The notes under the pieces: model-generated
The model's database searches: none
What the model saw: the letters and a program-made list of their open reading frames with translations, nothing else
What the model was told of the DNA's origin: nothing
Shown here: piece after piece, positions 51,523 through 64,000 of the stretch
Layout: each line of letters begins with the position of its first letter
How positions within the stretch are numbered: the first letter of the stretch is position 1
DNA from: Osedax frankpressi
Taxonomy: Eukaryota > Annelida > Polychaeta > Sabellida > Siboglinidae
Direction of reading: 5' to 3'
DNA: 64,000 bases
Assembly: GCA_964035775.1 (NCBI GenBank)
Contig: OZ038314.1
Location: 17,128,532-17,192,531, forward strand
Position numbers and translations under genes: made by a program

Positions 51523-53154
51523 AAGATCATATTTGTTTACATATATTATATTTCTATTTATATAGTATTCTTGTAAATATGCAACTTAATATAATTAAGT
51601 TTATACAAAAAACTAAATTAAATATGTACTATATATTCTAATATATATATTCATAAATTATTATCCATGAACCCCTATATCCATGGGTGCATTTATATAT
51701 ATGTATACGTTCACTGCACGTCGTGCAATCAGTTAGAGATAACAAGCATTATGCATGCGAACAGAATTGCAATTATAAATGGTTGTTATAGGAAACGACT
51801 ATCGCATTTAATGCTTACATATAATATTGATATTTGTTTATAAATATAGTGAATAATTACTAAAATAATTACAAATTAATATATATTATTAGAGGAACAT
51901 TTATTTATAGCTTTTATCTTTTACTAGAATTAAAATAATACATTATTAAAAACTTAAAAATATATATCAGATTTACAAGTCATTTACGGATATGATTCTA
52001 GCATAGATTAATACACACCTAATAAAAACTATTGGTATTCGTCTACATCTAGTATCTCCACCTTTCGGCTTATTTAATTGTTTATAAATTTATATTATAT
52101 TTATCAATAAATATATGATTAAAATTAACTAAATATACTCATACTTATAATCTAGTAATGACAATATCCGAGCCAATTCAGGTTATATGTATACAATTTA
52201 TATTCAAAAAAATATTATAACATAAACGCTATACTTATCAGAAACAAATAATATTTATATTTACAAATAATTTTAAAAATTGTTATTAAAATATCGTTAA
52301 TAATAACAACTTTTAAATATGAATATAATTATTTGTATATTATAGATTATACGATGTATATTTTGGATATTCATGCATACTTTTAAAATGATTTTATATT
52401 TCGTAAACATAAAATATTATTTCAAAATTAAACTTTATTTTCAGTCAAATCGCGATTATCGAATAATGTATTAAAATAAGAATTTATTAAAAAAATGTTT
52501 CTGAAATTGATACGAATAATGTAGACTATCATATAAGTGGACCAAACATATATAATACATTTTAAATACCAACTCTAAATAAATGTTATATTATATATTA
52601 TATATATCAAATAATATTAAATAGTTTACTGTAGACATACAATGTTAATTTAGTTATTAAATATACGTAAGGTCAAATTATTGTGAGTTAATATAATAAG
52701 CGATACATATTTCTTTTAGATTATTACTACATATATAAATTATATAACTTGTTGGTGTTTTAAATTAATTATTTTTTAATTTCCACTTTTATTTTAATAT
52801 ACTCTTTATTAATTCACTTTATGTATATTATTTAATAGACTTTATATTAATGCTTTTAAATACATATCCATTTCGTAAGCATCTCAATTTGACTGTATTA
52901 CGAACATTATGTAGATTACTGTCGAACATATGAGATATACATTCCCAACATTATTTTGAAACATTCTATAATATATTTGTTATTTTTCAAAATTTTATAG
53001 TATTAAAATTAAATTAAAATAACATAATTAATTGAATACATAATTTATACAATAGGATTCTAGCTTAGTTACTAAGTATAATCAGTATTAAAATGCATAT
53101 AATGTGTACATATGATATTTAGATTCTTAATTACTACATCATTTATTAAATCAG
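50809..53154. other. Divergent promoter region and hidden CDC27 first exon
   Basis: About 2.3 kb lies between the start of the minus-strand gene (50808) and the first CDC27 exon I can place. The CDC27 start codon exon (normally ~10-15 residues before the IWQ...NHY segment) must be here but is too short to identify. It holds a (TA)n tract (51446-51518). Nothing else is recognised. Confidence 0.55.
51446..51518. repeat. (TA)n microsatellite
   Basis: AT dinucleotides with one GT interruption, in the divergent intergenic region. Confidence 0.9.
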
Positions 53155-56100
53155 GCATTAATCTGGCAGTGTATAAACCATTATGATTTTGAAAACGCCA
53201 TATTTTTATCAGAACGATTGCATTCAGAAGGTTTAACAGTTATATAATGTTTTGTAAATTATGAATTACTACTAATAAATATATTTAGACTTATAAGTCA
53301 TTATTACTACAAGTTAAGATAATAATATATGCACAATGTGCATTGCACATTAATAGTTTAAATATAATATTATTATATAGTAATTACATGCAAATCTCTA
53401 TATTATAAGTTATATACTTTCATCTCTGTCAGTTTCCAGTGAAGATTCATTATTTAATATATCAACATGTTACTACCGGACTGGTCAAATTGAAGCGGTC
53501 AAATATATATTATCAAAAGAATTGCATCTTACTGCTCGTTTGAAATTCCTTTTGGCTAAATGTTACTTTGAAACACAAGAGTTAGTATTTAAGTTACAAA
53601 TTTGTTTAAAGAAATATCAGAGTTAATTTTATGGTATTTCATATGAAAATATTTTCTATTGTATGATATTTTACATTCAAATTAAGTTTAAAATTAAAGT
53701 TAAATTAAGTTTTTCTTATATAATTAATTATAATGTTAAATATAACATTATTTATATTGTAAAATATTTTATCTTTAAACTATATTATTTATATTAATCT
53801 ACATTTAATAATTGTAGTTATAACAAGGCGGAGACTGTGTTAGTTGGTCGAAATTTCCTGGAATCATCTATTTCCAAAGACTGGAATTTCATCTACGGCG
53901 ATACAACTCCATTTGTACTACAAATTCTTGCAAAGATTTACATGTTCTTTTTCATTGTATTATATATATATATAATTTAGTTATTTAATTTTAATTTCAA
54001 ATTTTTAATACCGCATAAATATTTGTTAGTAAAACAGAAAGAGAAAATTTGGCCAAAGATATTTTAGAAAAGGTTGTAAAATATAATCCATGCTTATGGA
54101 TTTCCTTTAAAAGTCTTTGTGATATGGGTTTGTTTATTTTATGATATATTAATTTAAATACAATTACAGGTTAGAAACTAATACAAATATCTATCTTAGG
54201 TGACATTACGAGATTAATAATTAACCATACCTAATTATTTATTTATTAACATTCTCTTTTTAAATCTTTATATTAGAATAATTATTATTTATATAAATCT
54301 TTTGTGTTAAGTATTTTATTTTATTAAGAATACCTGTTCATATTATTATAATCTTTTTAAAATAATATAAATTTAATCATTTTTAATTCAAAGTAAATAA
54401 TTCAAATTAATATTTAAATTTCTCATATTTTTTAAGATTTACAAATGTATTCTATTTATACATATATATATATATATATAAATATATATATATGTATTAA
54501 ACTTATACATAATATAATATCTAGAAATTCTATTGTCTTTAGATTGCCATTTAGATCCAAATGAAGTATTTACAAAATGTGATGTAAACAATATAATTAA
54601 AAATTTAACGGAATCTGCCACTGTTAGTAGACTGTTTTAAACTTAAAATATATTTTAATATAAATATAACTATAAAAACTTTTTTTTATTAATAAATATA
54701 TTTTTATGGGTTCTTTTATGTGATAATAGCAAACATTATTTTATTTAATTTAAAAATTTTTTAAATAATTTATGAGTTATTGATTTATATAACAATTTAA
54801 AATTTTCACATTTCCATCAGTTATAAATTGATTGTCCCTTTATAAATTGATTGTGGGCTCTTCTATTCACTAATCTTTTCTTTTGGTTCACCTTTCTTAC
54901 ATTTTTAATTGGTGATTTATTAATATAATAATGTTATTTCACATTTTGTTATTTATAATTAGTAATATCTAATGTGACATAAATTTCTAAACAATTAGTG
55001 TGTTTTCTTTATTTTGTATTACCCTTTCATCTAATTTGCTTTTAATAATTCATCTATTTCTGGTCTTTCTGAAATTTTGTTAAATATAGTTTGCATTTTA
55101 GTTTTTTGTTTAAATATTCATTTTCTTTAATTTTTTATCTTGAAATGTAATAATTTTATCAACTGAGCATTTTTAGGTTCGAATGTTTAACATTTCGATT
55201 TTAGAGATAAAATTTAATTGTTTTTAAATTTTATTTGATAATAACTCAATTATTTCATTTATATTGCCTGCAGAAATAGTTTATAAAGTTAATGATATTT
55301 AAAAAAAATAACATTTGTTTTTACCCAAACATTTGTATTTTAAAGTAATATATCATCAGTGATGAATTAACAAATATATGAGATATTTATAGCCAAAATA
55401 GACAAACCATGAAAATGTTAAATCCAAATCTTATCCGTCATCTTGAAACTAATTTTTTATGTTACTTGAAATAACTCATTTATTTTATCAACCAGTTTTA
55501 TAATATTGTTCATCATTGTGATATCTTTCTAATTCATATATTTATTTTAAAATTAATTTAAAGTAATATTAAGAATGAATATATTGAAAAATTATACACA
55601 AAATATTAACGAGAAAATAAATCTACCATAACTATATTTATCATTTATCGATAAATATAAATCACTTAAATGTGATATTTATTACATTAATTCACTAAAT
55701 CCACTACATTCTACTGTTCCCGCCCACAAACAGGAAGCTCCTCACAAGCCTTACACTTTATTCGACCAGACAAACAAGATACCATTAGAGGTCAAGTGCC
55801 TCCCGTCTTCCGCCAGCCCCGCCAAGGTGTTTGGAACCCCGCCGCGCACCGCCAAATTACTAGCCACGCCCACTCGCGCCACGCCCACCCGAGCCACGCC
55901 CTCCCCCGACTTGACACCGCCGTACACGCGGCGCCAGATGCGCAGCAAAACCGCGCTGAACTTTGGCCAGTACGTCACCGTGCCGTTGGAAGGTCCGCGT
56001 ACTTCGGGCCCGCACTGCCACCCGCTGTTCGCCGGGGCCCTAAGCTCGGCCCCGATTAACGCGCTGCAACCGAACGCCGCCGCCGCCAACGCCGCCGCCG

Positions 56101-59100
56101 TCTCTCCGGCCTACGTAACTCCCGAGTGCCCTCGGTGTCCGAATGCCCTGCTCAACATGCCCTCGTTGAGTCTCTCCTGCGCCTCGACGACGCCGAGGTT
56201 CGGAGTCATGGAGACGCCCAAGCAGCCGTCGTCTCCGCCCAGGAAGTCCGCTAGCGCGATGAACAGCGTGAAAGAAAATAAGAAGAAACGCACGAATCCC
56301 GTCCGCATCAGCCAGAACTTCCTTCCCAAGAAGAAGATGAAAAGTGCATGTAAAAACTTAAATATTCTCTTATAATTATAAACTTTGATAAAATAGTTTT
56401 GAAATTATAATATGCTAATATTGTTGAAATTATTGTAAACAATTGTTTATATAATAGATTATATCATTTCGTATATAGCCGTAGCATATTTATGTACAAT
56501 ATAATTAAAACTTTCTAAATAATTAAACTTGCAATAAGAATATATTCAATTATTTCAAGAGCTCGTTGATATTAATGTATCTCAAATTCTCTTTATAACA
56601 TTGATGTTCTGTACACTTTGCAGTGGCTAATACCTCATCCGATCTCATTTATTCTATGCAAATGAATTCGCTAGGTTAGGTGGATATTGTGATCTTATAA
56701 TAAATAATCTTGTTTATTACATTTAGTTGTGACGCATCGTTTAATTGCTACTAAAACATTTATAACCTGTAAGGTAAACATTATCAATTGGTGTTTTAGT
56801 AAACTAAGTTAAATACAGTTTTTATTTCCGCTAAACCTAATCCGATAACTCACAACTCCCCCCAGATGGCTTGTTCACCTTACTACACCAGTTGTCAACA
56901 GCCTATGTCTACGTGTCCCGTTACGATTGCGGGAAGGCTATAGCTTCCCTGACCTCACTTCCCGATGCTCACCTCACTAGCAGTTTTGTTCAAACTCTGA
57001 TTGGCCGAGTTCTCTTTGAGAATATGAAGTACAAGGAGGTTACTTTACACCCTCTTAACCCCTTATACACATACACCCTCTTAACCCCTTGTATCCTTAC
57101 ACCCTCGTAACCCCTTGTATCCCTACACCTTCTTATCCCCTTGTATCCCTACACCCTCTTAACCCCTTGCATCCCTACACCCTCTTAACCCCTTATACAC
57201 TACACCCTCTTAACCCCTTGTAACCCTAAACCCTCTTAACCCCTTATACCCCTTATATCCCATCACCCTCTTAACCCCTTGTACCCCTATACCATATTAA
57301 CCCCTTATATCTCTACACCCTCTTAACCCCTTGTATCCCTACATCTTCGTATCCCCTTATATCCATACACCCTCTTAACCCCTTGTATCCCTACACCCTC
57401 TTAACCTCTTATATCCCCACACCTTCTTAACCCCTTATATCCCTACACCCTCTTAACCCCTTATACCCCTACACCCTCTTATCCCATATACCCCTACACT
57501 CTCTTAACCCCTTATATCCCTATAACCTCTTAACCCCTTATATCCCTGCACCCTCTTAACCCCTTATACCCTACACCCTCTTAACCCCTTATATCCCTAT
57601 ACCCTATTAACCCCTTATATCCCTATACCCTCTTAACCCCTTATACCCCTAACCCTCTTAACTCCTTATATCCCTACACCCTCTTATCCCATATATCCCT
57701 ATACCCTCTGAACCCCTTATACCCTACACCCTCTTAACCCCTTATATCCCTATACCCTATTAACCCCTTATATCCCTACACCCTATTAACCCCTTATGCC
57801 CCTACACTCTCTTAACCCCTTATATCCCTATATCCCTATACCCTCTTAACCCCTTATATCCCTATACCCTCTTAAACCCTTATATACCCACATCCTCTAA
57901 ACCCCTTGTATCCCTACACCCTCTTAACCCCATATATCCCTACTCCTTCTTAACCCCTTAGATCCCTACACCCTCTTAAACCCTTATATCCATAAACCCT
58001 CTTAACCTCTTATATCCCTATACCCTCTTAACCCCTTATGCACCTACACCCTCTTAACCCCTTATACCCTCTTAACCCCTTATACCCTACACCCTCTTAA
58101 ACCCATTATATCCATACACCCTTTTAACCCCTTATACCCCTATACTCTCTTAACCCCTTATATCCTACACCCTCTTAACCCCTTATATCCCTACACCCTC
58201 TCTACGCAGGCTAAATATACCTATGAAGGTCTCCTCTCATCGGCTCCTTACTACATTCACTGCTGCGATTACTACTCGACGACGCTCTGGCATTTGAATT
58301 GCGAATCCGACCTTTCGACGTTGGCTCAACGCTGCGTGAAGTCGAATCGACGTTGCCCCGAAACCTGGTGCGCCATGGGCAACTGTTTCAGTCTGCAGAA
58401 ACGCCACCTGCTTGCCATCCAGTACTTTAAACGAGCCCTACTGGTTATCTATTAACATTCGGAACATCGGGGACGGGTCTCGTTTGTTTAGTTGTTTTGG
58501 ATTTTAAATGCTGTACATTATGAGATCTGTATTCAACTTCTATAAATTTATACAGTTAATATTAATTTGATATTAATTACTAATTATCAATATAAATTTC
58601 TAGATTATATATTATTTATTAAGAATAAATAAAGATTGGAAAACTGCAATCGTATTTAGTTTATTGAATCTCTTACATTTCAATTTATCAATAATTATAT
58701 ATTATTTATCTAATTAATAATTAATTGTAATGCATTCATTCGGCCTAATAAATCTAAATTAAAATTTACACTCTTAATATAAATATAAATATTTACACTC
58801 TTTCTAAATATAAATCTAATATATTCTTATAATGATTTATTCAATTAGAATATAAATAAAAATGTAATTTTTCAATGGAACATAAGTTATTTAAAAAATA
58901 ATACTTTTAGTTATTTTTCTCTTTATAAAATATTGAAATAATAGTTTTATGATATTTGTGTAAATTAATTAAATTCATTAATTTATACATCACATCAACA
59001 TAACTTGATAAAAAATACCCCAATTGAGTATATCTCTTTTCACAGATATACTTCCCACCCATGACTTACCTAGTTCTTAACCAACTCCAGATCTGTACAA

Positions 59101-59466
59101 GATCTTATCCTACCTAACAGCTTAACTACCATAAAAATCTATATCCCATCTTACAGTTAGACAAGTATTCTTCCCATTCCTCTTTCGACCTCCCGACCTC
59201 CCGACCTCTACGACACAAGTCCTGTCCTCTACAACGACTTACCCTTTCCTTTCCTCAAATCATAACTCATCCCCGCATACCCTACGACCTCCTACTCCTC
59301 AACCCTCATCTTAACTTAACCCCATTTGCACTCCGCAGCTAGACAAGTCCTATGCTTACGCTTATTCGTTGATGGGACATGAATATATTTACATACAAGA
59401 CCTTGACAATGCACTTCAGAGTTTTCGTTCAGCAATCGCAATCAACAAGAGACATTACCCGAGCTG
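53155..59466 (+). CDS. CDC27: CDC27/APC3, TPR subunit of the anaphase-promoting complex (partial at both ends)
   Basis: CDC27 is a dimeric TPR scaffold of the APC/C ubiquitin ligase that binds the IR tails of CDC20/CDH1 and APC10. Ten exons join in phase: 53155-53230, 53433-53580, 53818-53943, 54030-54127, 54543-54622, 55734-56343, 56624-56674, 56866-57038, 58210-58443 and 59339-59466 (~575 residues). The N-terminal TPR block shows IWQCINHYDFENAIFLSERL, STCYYRTGQ, LLAKCYFE and KYNPCLWISFKSLCDMG. The long 610-bp exon is the disordered Pro/Ser/Ala-rich linker, with a basic end (FLPKKKMK). The C-terminal block starts with GLFTLL and has FVQTLIGRVLFE, YYSTTLWHL, PETWCAMGNCFSLQKRHLLAIQYFKRAL and YAYAYSLMGHEYIYIQDLDNALQSFRSAI. 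The last exon ends in a Trp codon split by the intron (SW|). The remaining ~5-6 TPRs and the first exon are not found here. Confidence 0.93.
57045..58203. repeat. C-rich ~26-bp minisatellite, ~1.16 kb, in a CDC27 intron
   Basis: About 45 copies of a unit near ACCCTCTTAACCCCTTATAT plus CCCTAC. It has strong C-on-sense-strand asymmetry and variable unit length, and fills nearly the whole intron between the exons ending at 57038 and starting at 58210. Confidence 0.97.
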
Positions 59467-59474
59467 GTTAATAC

Positions 59475-59805
59475 AATAGCATAGCCTTAACATAGTATAA
59501 CCCTTAACCCTTAACCCTTAACCATAGCCTTAACATAGCATAGCGTAACCCTTAACCCTTAACCATAGCCTTAGCATAGCATAGCATAGCATAGCCCTTA
59601 ACCCTTAACCATAGCCTTAACATAGCATAGCATAACCCTTAACCATAGCCTTAACATAGCATAGCGTAACCCTTAACCCATAACCATAGCCTTAACATAG
59701 CATAACGTAACCCTTAACCATAGCCTTAACATAGCATAGCATAACCCTTAACCCTTAACCATAGTCTTAACATAGCATAACATAACCCTTAACCATAGCC
59801 TTAAG
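59475..59805. repeat. CATAGCCTTAACATAGC / AACCCTTAACCCTTAACC minisatellite
   Basis: Irregular higher-order array of two modules, CATAGCCTTAACATAGCATAG and (ACCCTTA)n, beginning nine bases after the last CDC27 donor found (59467). The CCCTTAA heptamer runs resemble telomere-type repeats. Confidence 0.95.
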
Positions 59806-60080
59806 GCCTATTTATATCTAATGAAATAACGTGGAATCATCAGCAATAGAATGACGATGATATTAAAATATATTTTTGAAAGATTTGAACGTCTCATGAA
59901 ACATTATATTTCCATTATATGACTCCGAATTCCTATTGATAAATAATATTTGATAATTAATATCAAGCAAGTTTTTATTTTCATCATAATATATCACAAA
60001 TCCAAGACTATCTTAATTAAAGCTATCTGCGGGTAGAATTGATCCAATGTAAAAGAATAAGGATTTTAATCTTACGCTAA

Positions 60081-60518
60081 TTCTGTTATCTCATTGAATA
60101 TGTTTGGGATTTCTACGGAATTAATTGCAATGTAATAAGGAAAATCAACAATCAACAACATGCAAATATTGTGTTGAACATTTTGCAAAAATATAATATG
60201 GCCAAAAATAATTTTCAACAAATTTTCAATGTTATAAAATATTTTAAAAACAATTTTTCAAATGTTTTATTTCATTTATTTATTCAAACAATTATTTTAA
60301 GTATAACTATATTAAATATTCTGAAAATATTATCGAAAACAAACTGTAAACTAAAAAGATATCGGATTTTTAGTATACAAATTCAAAGTAATGAGAAAAT
60401 TACATTTGAAGCTTATTTAAAATTATATGATATTTTTACATCCCTCTTACTAGCATCTACCTTTATAAGTAATGTAATAACAGTAAAAGTAACAATACCC
60501 CTTGACCTTTTTATATAA
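60081..60518 (+). CDS. Hypothetical open frame of ~146 codons
   Basis: A frame open from 60081 to the TAA at 60516-60518, with the first ATG at 60198. It is far longer than expected by chance in DNA this AT-rich and not a simple repeat. The translation starts FCYLIEYVWDFYGINCNVIR and includes a hydrophobic segment (VLFHLFIQTIILSITILNIL). I see no matching family, and it does not look like the missing CDC27 TPRs. It could be an exon of an unknown gene, a transposon fragment or a chance frame. Confidence 0.3.
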   Translation, partial: FCYLIEYVWDFYGINCNVIRKINNQQHANIVLNILQKYNMAKNNFQQIFNVIKYFKNNFSNVLFHLFIQTIILSITILNILKILSKTNCKLKRYRIFSIQIQSNEKITFEAYLKLYDIFTSLLLASTFISNVITVKVTIPLDLFI

Positions 60519-60692
60519 ACATTGAATTTTAAACTATAATTTTGTTTTAATATTATAAAAATCGTATAATTTAACCAAATATAATGTTTAATTGAACTAA
60601 TTTATTAAAAAATTAATGAAATTTCAATGTTTTTATTCAATATTAAAAACTGAAATGTTAGATACATATAATAGATATAAGCCTTAAGAGGG

Positions 60693-61661
60693 TTAACCCT
60701 TTACATCCCAACGGTCGATGTCGGTCGATGTTGAAATACTCATTTTAAAATGCTTATAACTCAATAAATACTTATCCGAATATTAAATTATAAACACATA
60801 TTAACAGATCATTTATTTATCTCTTATAATGTATAAAAACACAAATAGCTTTATATTTTATTTATTTAGCTATTACAAAAAAACACAGGTATCAGTAAAA
60901 ATATTTATTTGGATTTCGAAAATGTTCATAATGCTTATTATAATTAAATATTGTAATTAAAATGTTTAATTTTAAAATATCTAAAAATATACATTGTATT
61001 TTAAATTTGTTTATTTACAATTTCAATAAGAAAACATAAGGAATTAAATAGTCAATAATCATTAATTATTAAAAATAAACCTTAAATTTAAAAAAAAATT
61101 ACATATTATAAGTATGATTTTTAATATATAATATTATGATTTTACATTGAATTTATATTATTTTTTAATAAATATAAAGAAATATTATTTATGAATATAA
61201 ATATTCAATAATATGAATTCAGATTTTAATAGTATTAATTATTCTAATAATTTTTAAATAATTTGGATAATTTCCAAAATATAAATTATCGTAACTTTTT
61301 TAATAACAATTATTTTCAAATACAATCTATATATAAAAGTTAGGCTATTATATTACCTATATAATGATATTAAAAAAAGTATAATTAGTTAATGTATTAT
61401 TATTATATACATTAGTTATGTTATTCAGTATAAAATATATATATTATTTTGTAAATAATTTTATTTAATCAATAATAATTAATTAATAATTAACTATACA
61501 TCATTAATATGAATTTCATTAAAAAGATAATTAAATTCTCTTTAAAAATATGACAACTTATAATTATTGATTATTATTATTTGATACTGTAAAAGTATGT
61601 TATGTGAGTAATAGTATAAATTTATAATAAATACAAAAATCCGCGGGGAGTAAAGTGTTAA
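60693..61661. mobile_element. Possible non-autonomous piggyBac-like element with TTAA target duplication
   Basis: Both edges are TTAA (60693-60696 and 61658-61661). Inside them the ends are near inverted repeats: the left starts CCCTTTACATCCCAACGG and the right, reverse-complemented, starts CACTTTACTCCCCGCGG. The ~960-bp interior is AT-rich and has no open frame, as expected of a MITE-like derivative mobilised in trans. The left end also has a direct GGTCGATGTC repeat. Confidence 0.5.
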
Positions 61662-63497
61662 TAATATTCTTATTTATAAATATTAAATTCAAATATCACA
61701 TGATTTTATATTTAAAGTTTTAAATATAATCTCTTGTTATACATCATTGTTATATCATTAAGGATCTCAAAATTATGAATTATCAAAATAGCTATAATAA
61801 AATATCTATTCTAAAAACCTAAACCAAACTACTTCATTTTCTGGGTTAATTATATCAATTATGTGAATTCAAAGTTTATAATGATAATATAAATGAATTA
61901 GATTAAATTTTACTTTTCCTTTACAATTTTGCTATATTTGAACACTTTATGTAATAACCAATAAAATAACGTCAAAAACTATATTGTATTTTAAGTTTAT
62001 AATTATTATTGCTGTCTATTTTATGTTATTTCAATAGATGTAGAAGGGCATTTAGATGTTTAACCTTTTGTTTAGTTAATACTATGCATAGTTAATACTG
62101 TGAAACAATAGATAATAGTATAGTCTGGTGTACTTGAACAAACACTTGAATAAAACGCCAGTTTGCTTTCAAATTATATTATATAATAACCATTTTGATA
62201 TGTATATATTTATAATAATGTTTATAATATAGAACAATACTATTATTGAATAGTTTTTGGTTCACATATTAATAATTATTGAGATTTGCATTTAATCAGA
62301 TTAATATAAAAACAGGATTTAAATTATATATTATTTTATTAATTATTGATGGGAGTTTATAATCATCAATGTTGACATCGTAAACATAGAGATACATAAA
62401 TTAATATAAAATGTAACAATATTCAATTTTTGGATTAATGCTAATTTTTTTTAACTTATTATTACCATGAATATGTTTATGCATAAATATAGTATTTTGT
62501 ATATAAGAAAACTATAAAACTATGTATTTTGTTTGCGTACTAAATGCATACTGAAGGATGTATTCATACTGATATTGGTTTAGGGTTAAGACTGAAAATA
62601 ATTGATAAAATAATAGACAACTTATTCAATTCAGATATAAAGTGATTTTAAAGTATATTATAGTATGATTTTAATAATCCAAGAATAATTTTACTATAAT
62701 AAATCTGTCATAAAATCTTTTCATTGTTATAATATTTAGGAGTTATTTATTATACTACCTTTACATAATATGTAATGTATGTCATTTATATTGCTTTATT
62801 TGTATCTAAATGTAACATTACTATTTATAATGTATAAATAAAGCTATTATAAAAAATTAGTTAAATAGTTAACTAGTAAAAATAGTTAATTAGTTGTATT
62901 TGACAACTGAAAACTCACCTTAAAGTATTTTATAATTTGAAAGATAATATCACTTTTTTTAAAATGTTGTTCTGTTTTTTTTTGTATTTACCACAATATC
63001 ATGGAAGTAACTATTTATTTTATGCAATTCAAGAAAATATGAGAATTCATTAGAATCTGTGTAATATCATGATATCCAATACTAAGTAATATTACATTAT
63101 TACATTTATTAATAATAATTCAATATAACTGTAGTTATAAACGTATAAAAGTTCAAAATAAATATATTATATGTAATTAATTACTAATATGTAGAATAAC
63201 ATGTTAAAAACAACAACATAATTAGTAATATTGTGCATGTTTGTTTGATTAATATTTATTTGTAATATTAATTAAGCAAGAATAAGCTATTATAAAGTAA
63301 TCACTATGTGAATTGAGACATTAGTTATTTTAGTATTAATTAACTCATTTTTTATATTCTATAATAAATATTTTTTTATTATTTTTTTAATTTAAAAAAT
63401 ATCTAATCACATTTAACTCCTTTAAAATCAATAATAATATTTTGCCGTATTTTTAAAAATAATTAGTTTTGTAAATTAAAACTTTTACTAACAAACT

Positions 63498-63625
63498 TAT
63501 TATTTATATCGATATAATATTATTTATATCGATATAATATTATTTATATTGGTATATTATTATTTATATTGATATATTATTATTTATATTGGTATATTAT
63601 TATTTATATCAATATATTATACATG
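63498..63625. repeat. ~20-bp tandem repeat, about six copies
   Basis: The unit is near ATTATTTATATCGATATAAT, with C/T and A/T variants between copies. Confidence 0.85.
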
Positions 63626-64000
63626 ATGACATTAAACAAAATTTTGAATAATTATATTGAAGCTGTTAATATTTAAATATTTAATATAATTATGTATATA
63701 TCTCGTAATAGAGTAAGATAATACAATTATCATTATAATGATTTTATGTTTAGTATAGTCAATTTATTATAGTTATGATTAATATTTGATAATTTTTGAA
63801 TAGGCAAATAAAAAATGATTTTACTTTATGTATCAAATACAAGACTATTAACTAAAGATTATTATTTGATTTTTTAATCTCACTATTGATTATATATAAT
63901 TATAAAATAGTGATTATTTTAACTCTATCTAAATTAAAACATAATAAATTGAATAATAATTATATATATATAATAGTTAATATAATATAAAACAGATATG

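Larger units (their letters stand above)
59806..64000. other. AT-rich region without recognised genes
   Basis: Apart from the 60081-60518 frame and the TTAA element I see no exon on either strand. The missing C-terminal CDC27 exons were looked for (conserved Gly/Tyr/Asn-Pro TPR spacing) and not found. A 20-bp tandem repeat sits at ~63498-63625. The final ~110 bases resemble part of the TIR element's interior. Confidence 0.5.

Noticed and set aside
55751-56089. 112-codon minus-strand frame
   Set aside because: Shadow of the GC-rich CDC27 linker exon, where GC-rich composition removes stops on both strands.

Overview
This is nuclear DNA from an intron-rich animal whose non-coding DNA is extremely AT-rich, roughly 80% A+T or more by eye. 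The evidence is a set of animal gene families in many short exons with AG acceptors and the standard code: an alpha-carbonic anhydrase, a DCC/neogenin-like netrin receptor ectodomain, two SLC16-type monocarboxylate transporters and the APC/C subunit CDC27. The phylum cannot be fixed from the window. Introns and intergenic DNA are packed with (TA)n tracts and minisatellites. Some exons are strikingly GC-rich against this background.

Layout. 1-683 (+): the C-terminal exons of an unrecognised His/Gln/Pro-rich protein. 4404-9396 (+): a membrane-anchored alpha-carbonic anhydrase in eight exons, with a 1.1 kb self-complementary AT array in its last intron. 9515-9925: a diverged tandem repeat, followed by a 3.2 kb DNA element (9927-13095) with ~435 bp terminal inverted repeats and the remains of a Ulp1-like protease. 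14554-17369 (+): an orphan gene for a small acidic/basic protein. 17729-17928: an assembly gap. About 18.8-26.06 kb (+): a DCC/neogenin-like gene. Its FnIII domains 3-6 are clear, it stops right after the last FnIII domain, and a 1 kb array of a 15-bp unit lies in one intron.

27854-32809 (-) and 33825-42678 (-): two tandem SLC16 paralogues, read here exon by exon. About 43.3-50.8 kb (-): an unrecognised gene with one long disordered exon followed by small helical exons. It is divergent from CDC27 (53155-59466, +), which lacks its C-terminal TPR exons inside the window and carries C-rich minisatellites in two introns. From 59.8 kb to the end there is AT-rich DNA with one unexplained open frame and a TTAA-flanked piggyBac-like element.

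The genes do not form a pathway. Carbonic anhydrase and SLC16 carriers are often functionally coupled (proton-linked monocarboxylate transport buffered by CO2/bicarbonate), but their proximity here proves nothing. The most general oddity is the splice-donor consensus: about 40 of 58 donors I could place have T at +3 (GTT...), where animals normally use GTA or GTG.
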